A stretch of DNA of 64,000 nucleotides from DAOTTX01 sp034437515 (GTDB taxonomy: Bacteria > Chloroflexota > Anaerolineae > Aggregatilineales > Phototrophicaceae): positions 10,192-74,191 of the forward strand of contig DAOTTX010000174.1 in assembly GCA_034437515.1 (NCBI GenBank). The letters are read 5' to 3'. Of the stretch, positions 27,661 to 37,243 are shown piece after piece. The stretch's first letter is position 1. The number at the start of each line of letters is the position of its first letter. Both the position numbers and the translations under genes were made by a program. The notes beneath the pieces are model-generated. The model was not told where the DNA came from. It worked only from the letters and a program-made list of their open reading frames with translations, and did not search any database.

Positions 27661-28638
27661 ATGTCAGAAAAGACCGCTGTCCACGTTGAAAATGTTACGA
27701 AAAATTACGGGTCTTTTTGCGCCGTCGATCAAGTGTCGTTTGACGTCAACTATGGCGAGATCTTCGCCATGCTGGGGCCGAATGGTGCGGGTAAATCGAC
27801 GACCATTCGCATGTTGCTCGATATTCTCAAACCCGATTCGGGTACGATTCGTTTGTTTGGTGCGCCGATCACCGCTGAAGCCAAAGATCGCATCGGTTAT
27901 TTACCGGAAGAACGCGGCCTTTACGGTGATGTCAAAGTGGTCGAGATGATGGTGTATCTCGGCACGTTAAAGGGTATGTCCAACAAGCAAGCACGCGACA
28001 AAGCAATGCAACTGTTGGAGCGCCTCGAATTGGCAGACCGCGCGGAGAAAAAATCAAAGGAACTCAGCAAGGGGATGCAGCAAAAGGTGCAGTTCGCCGT
28101 CACGGTGATGCATGAGCCGGAACTGATCATTGTTGATGAGCCGTTTTCCGGCCTTGACCCGCTCAATACGTTGGTGATTAAAGACTTGATCCTCGAACTC
28201 AAGGCGGCGGGTACTGCGATCATCATGAGCACCCATCAGATGCACCAGATCGAGGAAATGGCGGATCGCCTGTTCATGATTAGCCGGGGGCGTGAGGCGC
28301 TCTACGGGCCGGTGGACGAAGTCCGCAGTCGTTATGCACCGCACGCCGTCATCGTGGAAGGTACGGGCGACTACAGCATACTACAGGGGGTCGAACGGGT
28401 AGAAGTTGACCGCAACCGGCGCAAAGCATCCTTGCTTTATATGGAACCTGATGTCACCCCCAACGACGTGCTGGCAAGCATCGCCGCCTCACCGGATGTA
28501 TTGGTTGATCGCTTTGAGCGTGCCGTACCCAGCCTGAACGACATCTTTATTCAGGTTGCCGGGGAAAGTGCCTACGAAGACCAGCGTGTTGAGGATCAGA
28601 CAAAAGAGACACCCAGTCCGGCGGCCGCCAATGCGTAA
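27661..28638 (+). CDS. ABC transporter ATP-binding protein (NatA-like exporter)
   Basis: A 325-aa ATPase. Walker A is GPNGAGKST (about residues 39-47), the signature is ELSKGMQQKV, and Walker B is LIIVDEPFSGLDPL followed by the STHQMHQIEE switch His. The LSKGMQQ signature and C-terminal extension of about 90 residues after the ATPase core are typical of NatA-type export ATPases. It is the first gene of a three-gene operon with two ABC-2 permeases, with which it overlaps by 8 bases. The substrate is unknown. CGGAGG lies before the ATG. Confidence 0.93.
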   Translation: MSEKTAVHVENVTKNYGSFCAVDQVSFDVNYGEIFAMLGPNGAGKSTTIRMLLDILKPDSGTIRLFGAPITAEAKDRIGYLPEERGLYGDVKVVEMMVYLGTLKGMSNKQARDKAMQLLERLELADRAEKKSKELSKGMQQKVQFAVTVMHEPELIIVDEPFSGLDPLNTLVIKDLILELKAAGTAIIMSTHQMHQIEEMADRLFMISRGREALYGPVDEVRSRYAPHAVIVEGTGDYSILQGVERVEVDRNRRKASLLYMEPDVTPNDVLASIAASPDVLVDRFERAVPSLNDIFIQVAGESAYEDQRVEDQTKETPSPAAANA

Positions 28639-29944
28639 ACTGGCACTGATTATCAAGCGAGAATACCTGCGTAACCTCCGGCGACCGGCGTTTCTATTCG
28701 CCGCCTTTGGTACCCCGGCGATCATGGTTGGACTCTGGATTGCCATTTTCCTCGTGTTAGGTGGCGACGACGAAGAACGTGACTTCTCTCAACTGGGATT
28801 TGTGAATAACGCGCAGACACTCGCGCTGCCGGACGAGACTACCGTTGAACTCAGTGAGGGCGATGACACCGCAGCCTATACCTTGATGGCCTTCCCCGAC
28901 GAAGACGCCGCCCGCGCATCACTGGAAGCGAACGAGGAAACCGACGGCACACAGGGCATCGCGGCCTATTTCGTCGTCCCGGAAGATTATCGCTCGACGG
29001 GCAACGTCCAGCTATTCAGTTACGGGGAAGCACCCGAAGAGGTCAATCAGGCATTTGAGCGTGCGCTGCTGGATACGCTGCGAACCGAACTCGACATCGC
29101 GCTGCCGGCTGAACGTCTCGCCCGACCGCGAGAAAATCAGGCGCTCATCATCCAGAGCAGTGGACGCGAGATCACCGAGAACACACTGCCGGTGCTGCTG
29201 CTGACGCCGATCTTCTTTGCGATCATCTTCACGCTTTCTGCACAGACGACCAGCACATTTCTCGTCAACGGCCTGGTGGAAGAAAAAACCAACCGCATCA
29301 TGGAAATTATGGTGACGACCGTGTCACCGTTTCAATTGCTGTTTGGCAAGATCATCGGCCTCGGCCTGCTAGGGCTGACGCAAGTGACGGTCTGGGTATT
29401 GCTTGGTGTTGGGGTGTTCACGGTCGGTGCTGAACTTGAGCTGCTTTCCGTATTTGCCGACGTTGAGTTCCCGGTCGATCTGATCGTGGTCGGCGTGGTG
29501 TACTTTGTGCTGGGCTATTTCTTCCTTGCGAGTATTCTTTCCGGCATCGGTGTGTTGGCTGGCTCCGAACAGCAGGGCAACCAGTACGCGACGTTCATCT
29601 CGCTGGGTGGGTATTTCGTCGTGATCGCGCTGATTGTCACATTCATCACCGACCCGAACGGTACCGTACCGGTGATCCTCTCGCTGATTCCGTTCACCGC
29701 ACCGATGGCGATGGTGATCCGTGTCGGCTTCGCCGCGATCCCGGCTTGGCAGTTTGTGGCGAGCATTAGCATTTTTATCGTGTCGATTATCTTTGTATCG
29801 TGGGCGTCGGCAAAGATCTTCCGTTGGGGCTTGTTGATGTATGGCAAGCAGTTGAAGCCGAAAGACATCCTCGCGGTGATCTTCGGCAACCGTGAAATGG
29901 GCACCACATCCGAGCAGCTCAATCGTCAGGAGGCGTCCGCATGA
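28631..29944 (+). CDS. ABC-2 type permease (NatB-like), first of a pair
   Basis: A 437-aa membrane protein beginning MRKLALIIKREYLRNLRRP. One membrane helix near residues 23-45 is followed by an extracytoplasmic domain of about 150 residues, then five or six C-terminal helices. The coupling-helix-like EEKTNRIMEIMVTTVSPFQLLFGK motif lies between them. This matches the ABC-2/NatB permease fold. It starts inside the end of the ATPase gene and overlaps the second permease by four bases. The two permeases probably form a heterodimer on one ATPase dimer. Confidence 0.9.
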   Translation: MRKLALIIKREYLRNLRRPAFLFAAFGTPAIMVGLWIAIFLVLGGDDEERDFSQLGFVNNAQTLALPDETTVELSEGDDTAAYTLMAFPDEDAARASLEANEETDGTQGIAAYFVVPEDYRSTGNVQLFSYGEAPEEVNQAFERALLDTLRTELDIALPAERLARPRENQALIIQSSGREITENTLPVLLLTPIFFAIIFTLSAQTTSTFLVNGLVEEKTNRIMEIMVTTVSPFQLLFGKIIGLGLLGLTQVTVWVLLGVGVFTVGAELELLSVFADVEFPVDLIVVGVVYFVLGYFFLASILSGIGVLAGSEQQGNQYATFISLGGYFVVIALIVTFITDPNGTVPVILSLIPFTAPMAMVIRVGFAAIPAWQFVASISIFIVSIIFVSWASAKIFRWGLLMYGKQLKPKDILAVIFGNREMGTTSEQLNRQEASA

Positions 29945-31185
29945 GTAAGCATGTACTCGCTGTTTTCCTCTACGAACTGAAGCGCAACGCCAAACGCCGG
30001 GGCTACTTGTTCTCGACGTTCGGCTTGCCACTGCTGGCTATAGTGATTTACCTGGGCATCCAGGCTGCGACCGGTGGCTCGGCGAACCCGATCAACCAAT
30101 TGGCTGAATTCGAGTTCGATACCGAAGAGACAGGCAAATCTGGGTATGTCGATCTTTCCGACACGTTCGAACCGCCGCCGCAAGATAGCCCGGTTGCCGA
30201 CCAATTAGTCGCTTTCGAGAGCGAATCGGCAGCCGATGCCGCAATGGACGCCGGTGAAATTGATACCTACTACGTCATCGCGGCGGATTACCTGGAAACG
30301 GGCAACGTGACGAGTTACATTCCGACGTTTTCGCTCTCTGCGTTGGGGGCCAGTGGCTTTGAGAATCTGTTCTACAGCCAATTTGTCGATCAGATGGATT
30401 TGCGCACGTTGAACTTACTCTCAGACCCGGCGCGGATCTCCGCGACCACGTTCGAGGTCACTGACGAGACAAGCATCGCCGGGGATAGTGGCAACGACCA
30501 GACCGTCGCGACGATCTTCGCCGTGCTGCTCGCGCTGGCGCTGCTAGGGACGAGTGGCTATCTGATGCAGTCCATCATCGAGGAAAAAAAGTCGCGCCTG
30601 GTCGAGATTTTGATCTCATCGGTGCCGCCGCTGCAACTGCTCACCGGGAAGATCGGCGCGTTGGGGCTGTTGGGCTTGTTACAGGTCGTGGTGTATTTTG
30701 TCGCCATCGTCGCCGTATCTACGCTCGCGGATACCGGCTTTCTGGCGGGGGTGACGTTCGAGCCGATATTGATCTTTATGGCAATTGTTTACTTCCTGCT
30801 GGGGTATATGCTGTTTTCCGCCGCCTTCGGCGGGATCGGTGCGTTAGTCACGTCCGTCTCGGAATCACAGAGCTTCGCCTTTGTCTTTATCTTCCCGGCG
30901 CTGCTGCCCTGGGTGTTCTCCACTGAGATCGCCGATGACCCCGGTGGGACGCTGGCGGTTGTGTTGAGTATGATTCCGCTGACGTCACCGATGGCGATGG
31001 TGATGCGGCTTTCTTCAGGGGCCGTCCCCTTGATAGAGTTGGCGTTGAGCCTGGGCATTCTGGCGGTATCGGTGGCCGGGATGTTCTGGTTGGCGGGGCG
31101 CTTGTTCCGTGTGAACACGTTGCTTGCCGGTCAGCGCCCGAAACTAACGGAGATCCCCGGTTTGATCTTCGGCACTAATTCCTGA
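29941..31185 (+). CDS. ABC-2 type permease (NatB-like), second of a pair
   Basis: A 414-aa paralogue of the preceding permease with the same plan. It has an N-terminal RRGYLFSTFGLPLLAIVIYLG helix, an extracytoplasmic domain, the EEKKSRLVEILISSVPPLQLLTGK motif, and about six C-terminal helices. The ATGA overlap with the first permease ensures coupled translation. The tandem-permease arrangement suggests gene duplication followed by divergence. The substrate is unknown; Na+, drugs or peptides are the usual options for this family. Confidence 0.9.
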   Translation: MSKHVLAVFLYELKRNAKRRGYLFSTFGLPLLAIVIYLGIQAATGGSANPINQLAEFEFDTEETGKSGYVDLSDTFEPPPQDSPVADQLVAFESESAADAAMDAGEIDTYYVIAADYLETGNVTSYIPTFSLSALGASGFENLFYSQFVDQMDLRTLNLLSDPARISATTFEVTDETSIAGDSGNDQTVATIFAVLLALALLGTSGYLMQSIIEEKKSRLVEILISSVPPLQLLTGKIGALGLLGLLQVVVYFVAIVAVSTLADTGFLAGVTFEPILIFMAIVYFLLGYMLFSAAFGGIGALVTSVSESQSFAFVFIFPALLPWVFSTEIADDPGGTLAVVLSMIPLTSPMAMVMRLSSGAVPLIELALSLGILAVSVAGMFWLAGRLFRVNTLLAGQRPKLTEIPGLIFGTNS

Positions 31186-31198
31186 AATCACAACCATT

Positions 31199-31221
31199 GG
31201 GGCATCCTGGCAGGATGCCCC
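31199..31221. terminator. Hairpin between the ABC operon and glgP (convergent)
   Basis: GGGGCATCCTG pairs with CAGGATGCCCC around a one-base loop, forming a strong GC-rich hairpin between the two convergent stop codons. It lacks a clear T tract, so it may act mainly as an mRNA 3'-end stabiliser. Confidence 0.65.
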
Positions 31222-31235
31222 ACAAATATTTCAGC

Positions 31236-33815
31236 CTACGCCCAGGTAATCAACCCCGGTTGGAAGGGGGTCGGCAGTAGGTCATGCTTGGGCACCACAC
31301 GGACGGAGATGCCCCGGTCGCCGCTGGTGTCATAGCTGATCTTCGTGCGGAAGATATAGTTGCCGTTTTCGCCGTTGTTCTTGCCGCGGCTTGGCTCCAT
31401 GTCGATGGCTTCACCGCTCAGTTCGCCGATTTCACCGTGGGCGTTTAACTGACCATAGTAAAGCTGCACACGCACATCGTTGGGGGTCAGGCTGCCTAGA
31501 TGCACGGTCGCCTTGACTTCGATCTGAGCGTTTACTTTGATCTCGGTGGTGTCCACACTCACATCATCCACGCGGACGTTGTTCCAGACGTTTTCGAGGT
31601 CGTTACGCCACCGGGTAAACTCGATGCCCTTAGAAAGATCGGATTGCTGCATCTTCTCGGTGAGCGCGAGTGTCGGCAGGTAGTATCGTTCGGTGTATTG
31701 CTGCACCATACGACGTGTGTTGAAGAACGGCGCGAGCTTCTTCATTGACGCCTTGATCTTGTCGATCCACTGGCGGGGCAGGTTGTCGCGGCCTCGCTCA
31801 TAAAAGGTCGGGACGATGTCCTGTTCCAGCACGTTATACAGTGCGTTAGCCTCGATGATGTCTTGATGTTCCCATTCCGCTTCGGGGTATTCTTCACCGT
31901 TGCCGATGGCCCAACCCACATCCGGGCTATAGCCTTCCGCCCACCAACCGTCGAGGATGCTGCAATTCAACCCGGCGTTGTAAACGACCTTCATGCCGCT
32001 GGTGCCGCTGGCTTCTTTCGGGCGGCGCGGGTTGTTCAGCCACACATCCACACCCTGTACCATGTAACGGCAGATTTGCATGTCGTAATTTTCGAGGAAG
32101 ACGATCCGGTTGCGGAACTCAGGCCGCCGTGACATACGCACGATCTCACGGATAAGCGCCTTACCACCTTCGTCATGCGGGTGCGCTTTTCCGGCAAAAA
32201 TGATCTGCACCGGGCGTTCCGGGTCGTTGAGCAGACGGTCCAGCCGTTCAGCATCACTCAGGATCAAGGTTGCACGTTTGTAGGTTGCGAAGCGTCGTGC
32301 GAAACCGAGCGTCAGAATATCGGGGTCAAGCACTTCCTCGGCAGCATCGACCTCTGCCTGAGAAACACCACGCCGCAGCAACTGCTGTTTGAGCGTTGTG
32401 CGTGTAAAAGCAACCAACCGTTCGCGCCGACGGTCATGGGTGCGCCATAGCTCGCCATCGGGGATTTCATCGACATCGTCCCAGATAGCGGTGTTTTCTT
32501 CTTCGTTGCGCCAGGCCGGGTTCAGGTAGCGGTCAAACAGTGTCGCCATATCCGCGCTGACCCAACTGTTCATATGCACTCCGTTGGTCACCGCGCCGAT
32601 GGGGATCTCGCGTTCTGGGACGTTGGGGTAGGCCCAGTGCCACATGCGGCGGCTAACCACACCGTGTAACTGCGCGACACCGTTGCTCCCGGAAGATATG
32701 CGCTCCGCCAGCACGGGCATGGAGAACAATTCATAGGTGCCCATATCCTCGCGCCCCAGGTCGATGAATTCCTCACGGGTGAGGCCGAGTTTCTTGATGT
32801 AATCGGTGAAGTGTTCGTCGATCAAATCGAAGCCGAAACGCTCCAGGCCGGCGGGGACGGGTGTGTGCGTGGTGAAAATATTGCCGGATTTGCTGATCTG
32901 ACGCGCTTGCTCGAAGTTCAAATTGTGTTCTTCCATCATCTGGCGGGTGCGCTCCAAGGCGAGGAAGGCCGAGTGTCCCTCGTTCATATGGCAGATGTCC
33001 GGGCGCAGGCCGAGTGCATCTAGCGCACGGATGCCGCCGATCCCCATCAGGATCTCCTGACGGATGCGGGTACGCCGATCCCCACCGTAGAGGCGGTCGG
33101 TCAGGTCACGGTCTTCGGGGCGGGGGTTATCGGGGATGTTGCTGTCCAGCAGATAAAGCGGCACGCGCCCGACCTGCACCTTCCAGATCTGCGCATACAG
33201 TTGACGACCCGGCATGGGCACGCTGATCTTAATCGGTGCGCCGTCTTTGTCGCGTTGCAGCGTCACCGGCAGGCGGGAGTAATCGTTGATCGGGTACGAT
33301 TCTTGCTGGTAGCCGTCTGCATTGAGATATTGCTGGAAGTAGCCTTCCTGGTAGAGCAGCCCCACGCCGAGCAGCGGCAGGCCGAGGTCACTGGCACTCT
33401 TGAGATGGTCACCGCTGAGCACACCCAGACCACCGGAGTAATTTTGCAGGGCTTCGGTGATGCCGAATTCCATCGAGAAGTAAGCGATGATGGGGTTTTT
33501 CTTTTTGGTGCTGACCTGGTCATACCAGGTGTTCTTAGCGTTCATGTAGCTGTCAAAGTTCTGGCAGACGCGGTTATAGTGTGCCATGAATGCCGGGTCT
33601 TGAGCGGCTTCTTCCAGGCGTTTCTGGTTGACGAGGCCGAGCATGGCAACCGGGTTATGATTTGTCCTCACCCACAGTTCGGAGTCGATGCGGATGAACA
33701 GGCCGATGGTTTCATGATCCCAGGCCCAGCGCAAATTATAAGCGATTTCTTCGAGCCGTTCGAGCTGCTTCGGCAGATCAGGTACGACATTCACGGTCGT
33801 AACTGGCTTTATCAT
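31236..33815 (-). CDS. glgP: Alpha-glucan phosphorylase (GT35)
   Basis: An 859-aa enzyme that releases glucose-1-phosphate from glycogen or maltodextrin. The region EASGTSGMKVVYNAGLNCSI holds the PLP-binding lysine, preceded by NNPRRPKEA. Other motifs include NEGHSAF and FTTHTPVPAGLERF. The N-terminus (PKQLERLEEIAYNLRWAW) marks the shorter, non-animal-like phosphorylase group. The start is ATG at 33815 with AGGAG seven bases upstream; the longer frame to 33881 has no such site. It belongs with the adjacent glycogen genes as the degradative arm. Confidence 0.94.
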   Translation of the reverse strand: MIKPVTTVNVVPDLPKQLERLEEIAYNLRWAWDHETIGLFIRIDSELWVRTNHNPVAMLGLVNQKRLEEAAQDPAFMAHYNRVCQNFDSYMNAKNTWYDQVSTKKKNPIIAYFSMEFGITEALQNYSGGLGVLSGDHLKSASDLGLPLLGVGLLYQEGYFQQYLNADGYQQESYPINDYSRLPVTLQRDKDGAPIKISVPMPGRQLYAQIWKVQVGRVPLYLLDSNIPDNPRPEDRDLTDRLYGGDRRTRIRQEILMGIGGIRALDALGLRPDICHMNEGHSAFLALERTRQMMEEHNLNFEQARQISKSGNIFTTHTPVPAGLERFGFDLIDEHFTDYIKKLGLTREEFIDLGREDMGTYELFSMPVLAERISSGSNGVAQLHGVVSRRMWHWAYPNVPEREIPIGAVTNGVHMNSWVSADMATLFDRYLNPAWRNEEENTAIWDDVDEIPDGELWRTHDRRRERLVAFTRTTLKQQLLRRGVSQAEVDAAEEVLDPDILTLGFARRFATYKRATLILSDAERLDRLLNDPERPVQIIFAGKAHPHDEGGKALIREIVRMSRRPEFRNRIVFLENYDMQICRYMVQGVDVWLNNPRRPKEASGTSGMKVVYNAGLNCSILDGWWAEGYSPDVGWAIGNGEEYPEAEWEHQDIIEANALYNVLEQDIVPTFYERGRDNLPRQWIDKIKASMKKLAPFFNTRRMVQQYTERYYLPTLALTEKMQQSDLSKGIEFTRWRNDLENVWNNVRVDDVSVDTTEIKVNAQIEVKATVHLGSLTPNDVRVQLYYGQLNAHGEIGELSGEAIDMEPSRGKNNGENGNYIFRTKISYDTSGDRGISVRVVPKHDLLPTPFQPGLITWA

Positions 33816-34052
33816 AGAGATGCTCCTATTCCTGATTACGTATTGCGATCTTGATATAAACTGTATCAACGACACAAGCATAGCGTGATTGCGTGATACT
33901 TGGCAACATGAATCGTGGAAGTGTCACAAAATTTTGATGTAAAATCCGGTGAATATCATGAGAAATACGTCTTTTCGTTAGCAAGGGTTATGTTAGAATT
34001 AGCGACGATTTGCACAAAGCAAACGTAATGACCTTTTCATGGAGGAACTCAC

Positions 34053-34358
34053 ATGCTGAAGAAAGATGTCGTCAACAAGGGCAAAACGGTCAAGGTGACC
34101 TTCTACACACACAAACTGCCGGAAGCAGAATCGGTTTATCTGGTCGGGGACTTCAACGACTGGAACGAAGACAGCCATGCAATGTCCAAGCTCAAGGACG
34201 GACGTTTTAAGATCGCGCTGCGGTTGGAACCTGACGAGGAATATCAGTTCCGCTATCTGGTCGATGGGGAGTGGCACAACGAATGGGAAGCGGATAAATA
34301 CGCGCCCAATCCCTTCAGTGGTGACAATTCCATCATCTCCACGGTTGGCGTAAGCTAA
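34053..34358 (+). CDS. Stand-alone CBM48/AMPK-type glycogen-binding protein
   Basis: A 101-aa protein that is essentially one carbohydrate-binding domain: VKVTFYTHKLPEAESVYLVGDFNDW, then SKLKDGRFKIALRLEPDEEYQFRYLVDGEWHNEW. The GDFNDW and YxFRYxVDGxW motifs are those of the isoamylase-N/CBM48 and AMPK-beta glycogen-binding families. There is no catalytic domain, so it may tether enzymes to glycogen or regulate them. The gene lies between glgP and glgC and has a GGAGG site 10 bases before its ATG. It is transcribed opposite to both neighbours. Confidence 0.88.
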   Translation: MLKKDVVNKGKTVKVTFYTHKLPEAESVYLVGDFNDWNEDSHAMSKLKDGRFKIALRLEPDEEYQFRYLVDGEWHNEWEADKYAPNPFSGDNSIISTVGVS

Positions 34359-34396
34359 ACGGACACGCCATAGACAGACCCGACAATGACTCAAAA

Positions 34397-34425
34397 AAAC
34401 GGCCCTGCAACAAGGCCGTTTTGTA
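34397..34425. terminator. Bidirectional intrinsic terminator between CBM48 gene and glgC
   Basis: An ACGGCC/GGCCGT stem with a loop of nine bases carries T-rich tails on both strands (TTTTGTATTTT on plus, seven T on minus). It ends both convergent transcripts. Confidence 0.9.
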
Positions 34426-34442
34426 TTTTACAGGATACGGGA

Positions 34443-35705
34443 TTACCGTTTGCGTTTGTAACCGATGTCCTTCCCTGCGGGGATCGTCTTGTCCTTGTAT
34501 TCCTCGAACTGTGTCAACTTGAGATCCGGGCCGAGGATGACATCACGCTCTACCGTGTAACCAGCCGGGACGTGTGTGTTTTTACCCACACAGGTGATGC
34601 CCAGGTCACCCATGTCTTGCATCTGACCGACCCGTGCGTTATGCCCGATGACGGCGATCTTGTCAACAATCGCCCGTTCGACGACCGCGCCGGTTTCGAT
34701 GTAAGCATCATTGAGGATGATGGATTCCCGCACGACCGCACCTGGCCCCACGTACACCCCAGGTGACAGCACCGACCGCTCGACGATTGCACCATCCGCG
34801 ATCACAGAGCCATCCGTGATGAGGCTGTCGTTGACCGTCGCACCCTGCTGGATGCGTACCGGTGGGCGTTCCTCACTGCGTGTGTGGATAATCCATGTGC
34901 GGTCGGAGAGGTTGAGCGACGGCGGTGTGCTCAGTAAGTCCATATGCGCTTCCCAGTAGGCATCGACCGTCCCCACGTCGATCCAATAACCACCGTAAGG
35001 ATAAGCGAAAACTTGCATATCGTTTTCGATCATATACGGGATGATGTCTTTGCCGAAGTCTCGGTTGGAGCCTTCCACCTTCTGGTCAAGCTGTAAGACA
35101 TGCTCAAGTACATCATAGTTGAACACATAGACCCCCATACTGGCGAGGTTGCCGGGTGGATTTGCTGGTTTCTCGACAAATTCTTTCACGCTGTAATCGT
35201 CGTTAGTGTCGATAATGCCGAAGCGACTGGCTTCATCCAGCGGGACTTTGATCGTGCAGACCGTCGCGTCCGCGCCTTTTTCCCGGTGGAATTGCAACAG
35301 CACATCATAGTCCATCTCATAAATGTGGTCACCGGAGAGAATAAGCACGTATTCCGGGCGACCGTGCCGCACAAAGTTGATGTTCTGAGCGACGGCATCA
35401 GCGGTGCCGGCATACCAGTCAGTATCCAGGCGACCCTTGTAGGGTTGCAGCAGACGCACACCACCGGTAAAACTGCGGTCGAGGTCCCAGGGGCGGCCCA
35501 GGCCGACATGGTCGTTCAGGCTGTGGGGGCGATACTGCGTGAGCACCAGCACATCGAAGATGTTGGAGTTAACGCAGTTGCTCAGGGCGAAATCAATAAT
35601 GCGGTACTTCCCCGCAAAGGGGACGGCGGGCTTGGCACGTTTAGCGGTCAGTGTGGCTAAACGTGTTCCCTCACCCCCTGCTAGAATAATTCCTTTAACG
35701 CGCAT
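34443..35705 (-). CDS. glgC: Glucose-1-phosphate adenylyltransferase
   Basis: A 420-aa enzyme making ADP-glucose, the committed step of bacterial glycogen synthesis. The N-terminal pyrophosphorylase motif is GIILAGGEGTRLATLTAKRAKPAVPF. Substrate-loop motifs are WYAGTADAV, LILSGDHIYEMDY and FVEKP, and GGYWIDVGTVDAYWEAHMDL follows. The C-terminal half is a left-handed beta-helix of hexapeptide repeats. Length and motifs are standard. glgA ends only 7 bases upstream, so the two are in one operon. Confidence 0.96.
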   Translation of the reverse strand: MRVKGIILAGGEGTRLATLTAKRAKPAVPFAGKYRIIDFALSNCVNSNIFDVLVLTQYRPHSLNDHVGLGRPWDLDRSFTGGVRLLQPYKGRLDTDWYAGTADAVAQNINFVRHGRPEYVLILSGDHIYEMDYDVLLQFHREKGADATVCTIKVPLDEASRFGIIDTNDDYSVKEFVEKPANPPGNLASMGVYVFNYDVLEHVLQLDQKVEGSNRDFGKDIIPYMIENDMQVFAYPYGGYWIDVGTVDAYWEAHMDLLSTPPSLNLSDRTWIIHTRSEERPPVRIQQGATVNDSLITDGSVIADGAIVERSVLSPGVYVGPGAVVRESIILNDAYIETGAVVERAIVDKIAVIGHNARVGQMQDMGDLGITCVGKNTHVPAGYTVERDVILGPDLKLTQFEEYKDKTIPAGKDIGYKRKR

Positions 35706-35712
35706 AATTTAT

Positions 35713-37173
35713 TTATTCCTTTCGTTTCTGTATAGCTTGCTCGTAAACTTCAATATATTGGCGGGCGCTGTTATCCCAGCTAAAGTCTTTTTCCATCGCC
35801 CGTTGTTGCATCCGCTGCCAGGCTGTTTGCCGGTTGTTGAAGGTATCCAGCGCCCATTCGAGTGTGCCGTAGATGGCGTCACTTTCTTGCCAGGCGAAGG
35901 TAAAGCCGGTACCACGCTCTGCCGGGCCGTCGTCATAGTTCTCAACGGTATCTGCCAGTCCACCCGTCTCACGCACCAGGGGCAGCGCCCCATAGCGCAT
36001 CGCCATCATCTGCCCGATGCCGCAGGGTTCAAAACGGCTGGGCATCAGGAACAGATCGACACCAGCATAGATCTGCTGGGCGACGGCGTCGTCGTATTGG
36101 AGCAGGGCGCGGGCCTTCCAGTAGAAGTCTTGCCCGATGCTCCACAGTTGCTGTTCAATGCTGACTTCACCTGTGCCCAGGACGACGAACTGCACCGTAT
36201 GATTTTCCAGCAGGCGGCGCAACGCGGGCACGGCGAGGTCAAAGCCTTTTTGCCACACCAAACGGCTCACAATGCCGATCAGCATAATGTCCTCACTGAC
36301 TTCCAGGCCGAGGATCTGTTGAAGATGGCGCTTGTTCTCTCCGCGCTTCTCACGGAAGTTCCCCGCGTCATAGTTTTGCACCAGCCGTTTATCCGTCGCC
36401 GGGTCCCATAGGTCAACGTCAATACCGTTGAGAATGCCTCGAAGGTTATCCTGCCGGGTACGGACGAGTCCTTCTAACCCATAGCCCATGTAAGGGTATT
36501 GGATTTCAACGGCGTAGCGTGGGCTGACGGTCGTCACAACGTCAGCGTAGGCGATGGCGGTCGCAAGCAGGTTGCCGGTCAAATCCTGGTAGATCAGATC
36601 GGGTTGCCGCCTGGGTGGTAGCCCTGCTAACCACAGGAAACCGCCGACGTTATCTCCCTGGTAAGCCATATTGTGGATGCTCAACACGGAGGCCGTCTCG
36701 CGCCAGCGGGGCAGGTGTGTGTTTTCTTTAATCATGAACGGCAGCAGACTGGTGTGCCAGTCGTTGACGTGGAACACATCCGGGAACCAGCCGATACGCT
36801 CGCCGATCTCCCAGATCACACCCATGATGATCTGGTTAAAGAAGATGAACCGGGGCGAATCCCAATCCCAGTCACCGTAAACACTCATCTCTGTACCGAA
36901 GTAAGGCCAGGCCTGCAAAAAGTAGAACGGCACGCCATCGCTGATCGTCGTGTAAACCTGCACGTCCGCTGACCCTTGCTGCATGGGGATGTGGAACGAC
37001 GCGAGCAGAGAGATGTCGTAGTCGTAATGACCGATTAAACCATAACCGGGCATAATCACACGAGCATCAACACCGAGTTTGCGCAGCGCCTGCGGCAGCG
37101 AACCGATGACGTCAGCCATCCCGCCAACTTTCGCAAAGGGAACAGCTTCTGCACTGACGAAGAGAACATTCAC
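35713..37173 (-). CDS. glgA: Glycogen synthase (GT5)
   Basis: A 486-aa ADP-glucose-dependent glucosyltransferase. The N-terminal ADP-glucose-binding motif is AKVGGMADV (canonical KTGGLADV with Thr to Val and Leu to Met). The C-terminal GT-B motif SRFEPCGIGQM and RETGGLADTV are intact, as is SIHNMAYQG. It lengthens alpha-1,4-glucan chains in the cytoplasm. It is in an operon with glgC, and the branching enzyme gene lies 70 bases upstream on the same strand. Confidence 0.96.
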   Translation of the reverse strand: MNVLFVSAEAVPFAKVGGMADVIGSLPQALRKLGVDARVIMPGYGLIGHYDYDISLLASFHIPMQQGSADVQVYTTISDGVPFYFLQAWPYFGTEMSVYGDWDWDSPRFIFFNQIIMGVIWEIGERIGWFPDVFHVNDWHTSLLPFMIKENTHLPRWRETASVLSIHNMAYQGDNVGGFLWLAGLPPRRQPDLIYQDLTGNLLATAIAYADVVTTVSPRYAVEIQYPYMGYGLEGLVRTRQDNLRGILNGIDVDLWDPATDKRLVQNYDAGNFREKRGENKRHLQQILGLEVSEDIMLIGIVSRLVWQKGFDLAVPALRRLLENHTVQFVVLGTGEVSIEQQLWSIGQDFYWKARALLQYDDAVAQQIYAGVDLFLMPSRFEPCGIGQMMAMRYGALPLVRETGGLADTVENYDDGPAERGTGFTFAWQESDAIYGTLEWALDTFNNRQTAWQRMQQRAMEKDFSWDNSARQYIEVYEQAIQKRKE

Positions 37174-37243
37174 AACAGTTACTCCTTAGTGGATTGAGGT
37201 CAAAGCCTCATACGACATTATAGCGAACGAAGGTTAAGATTTG

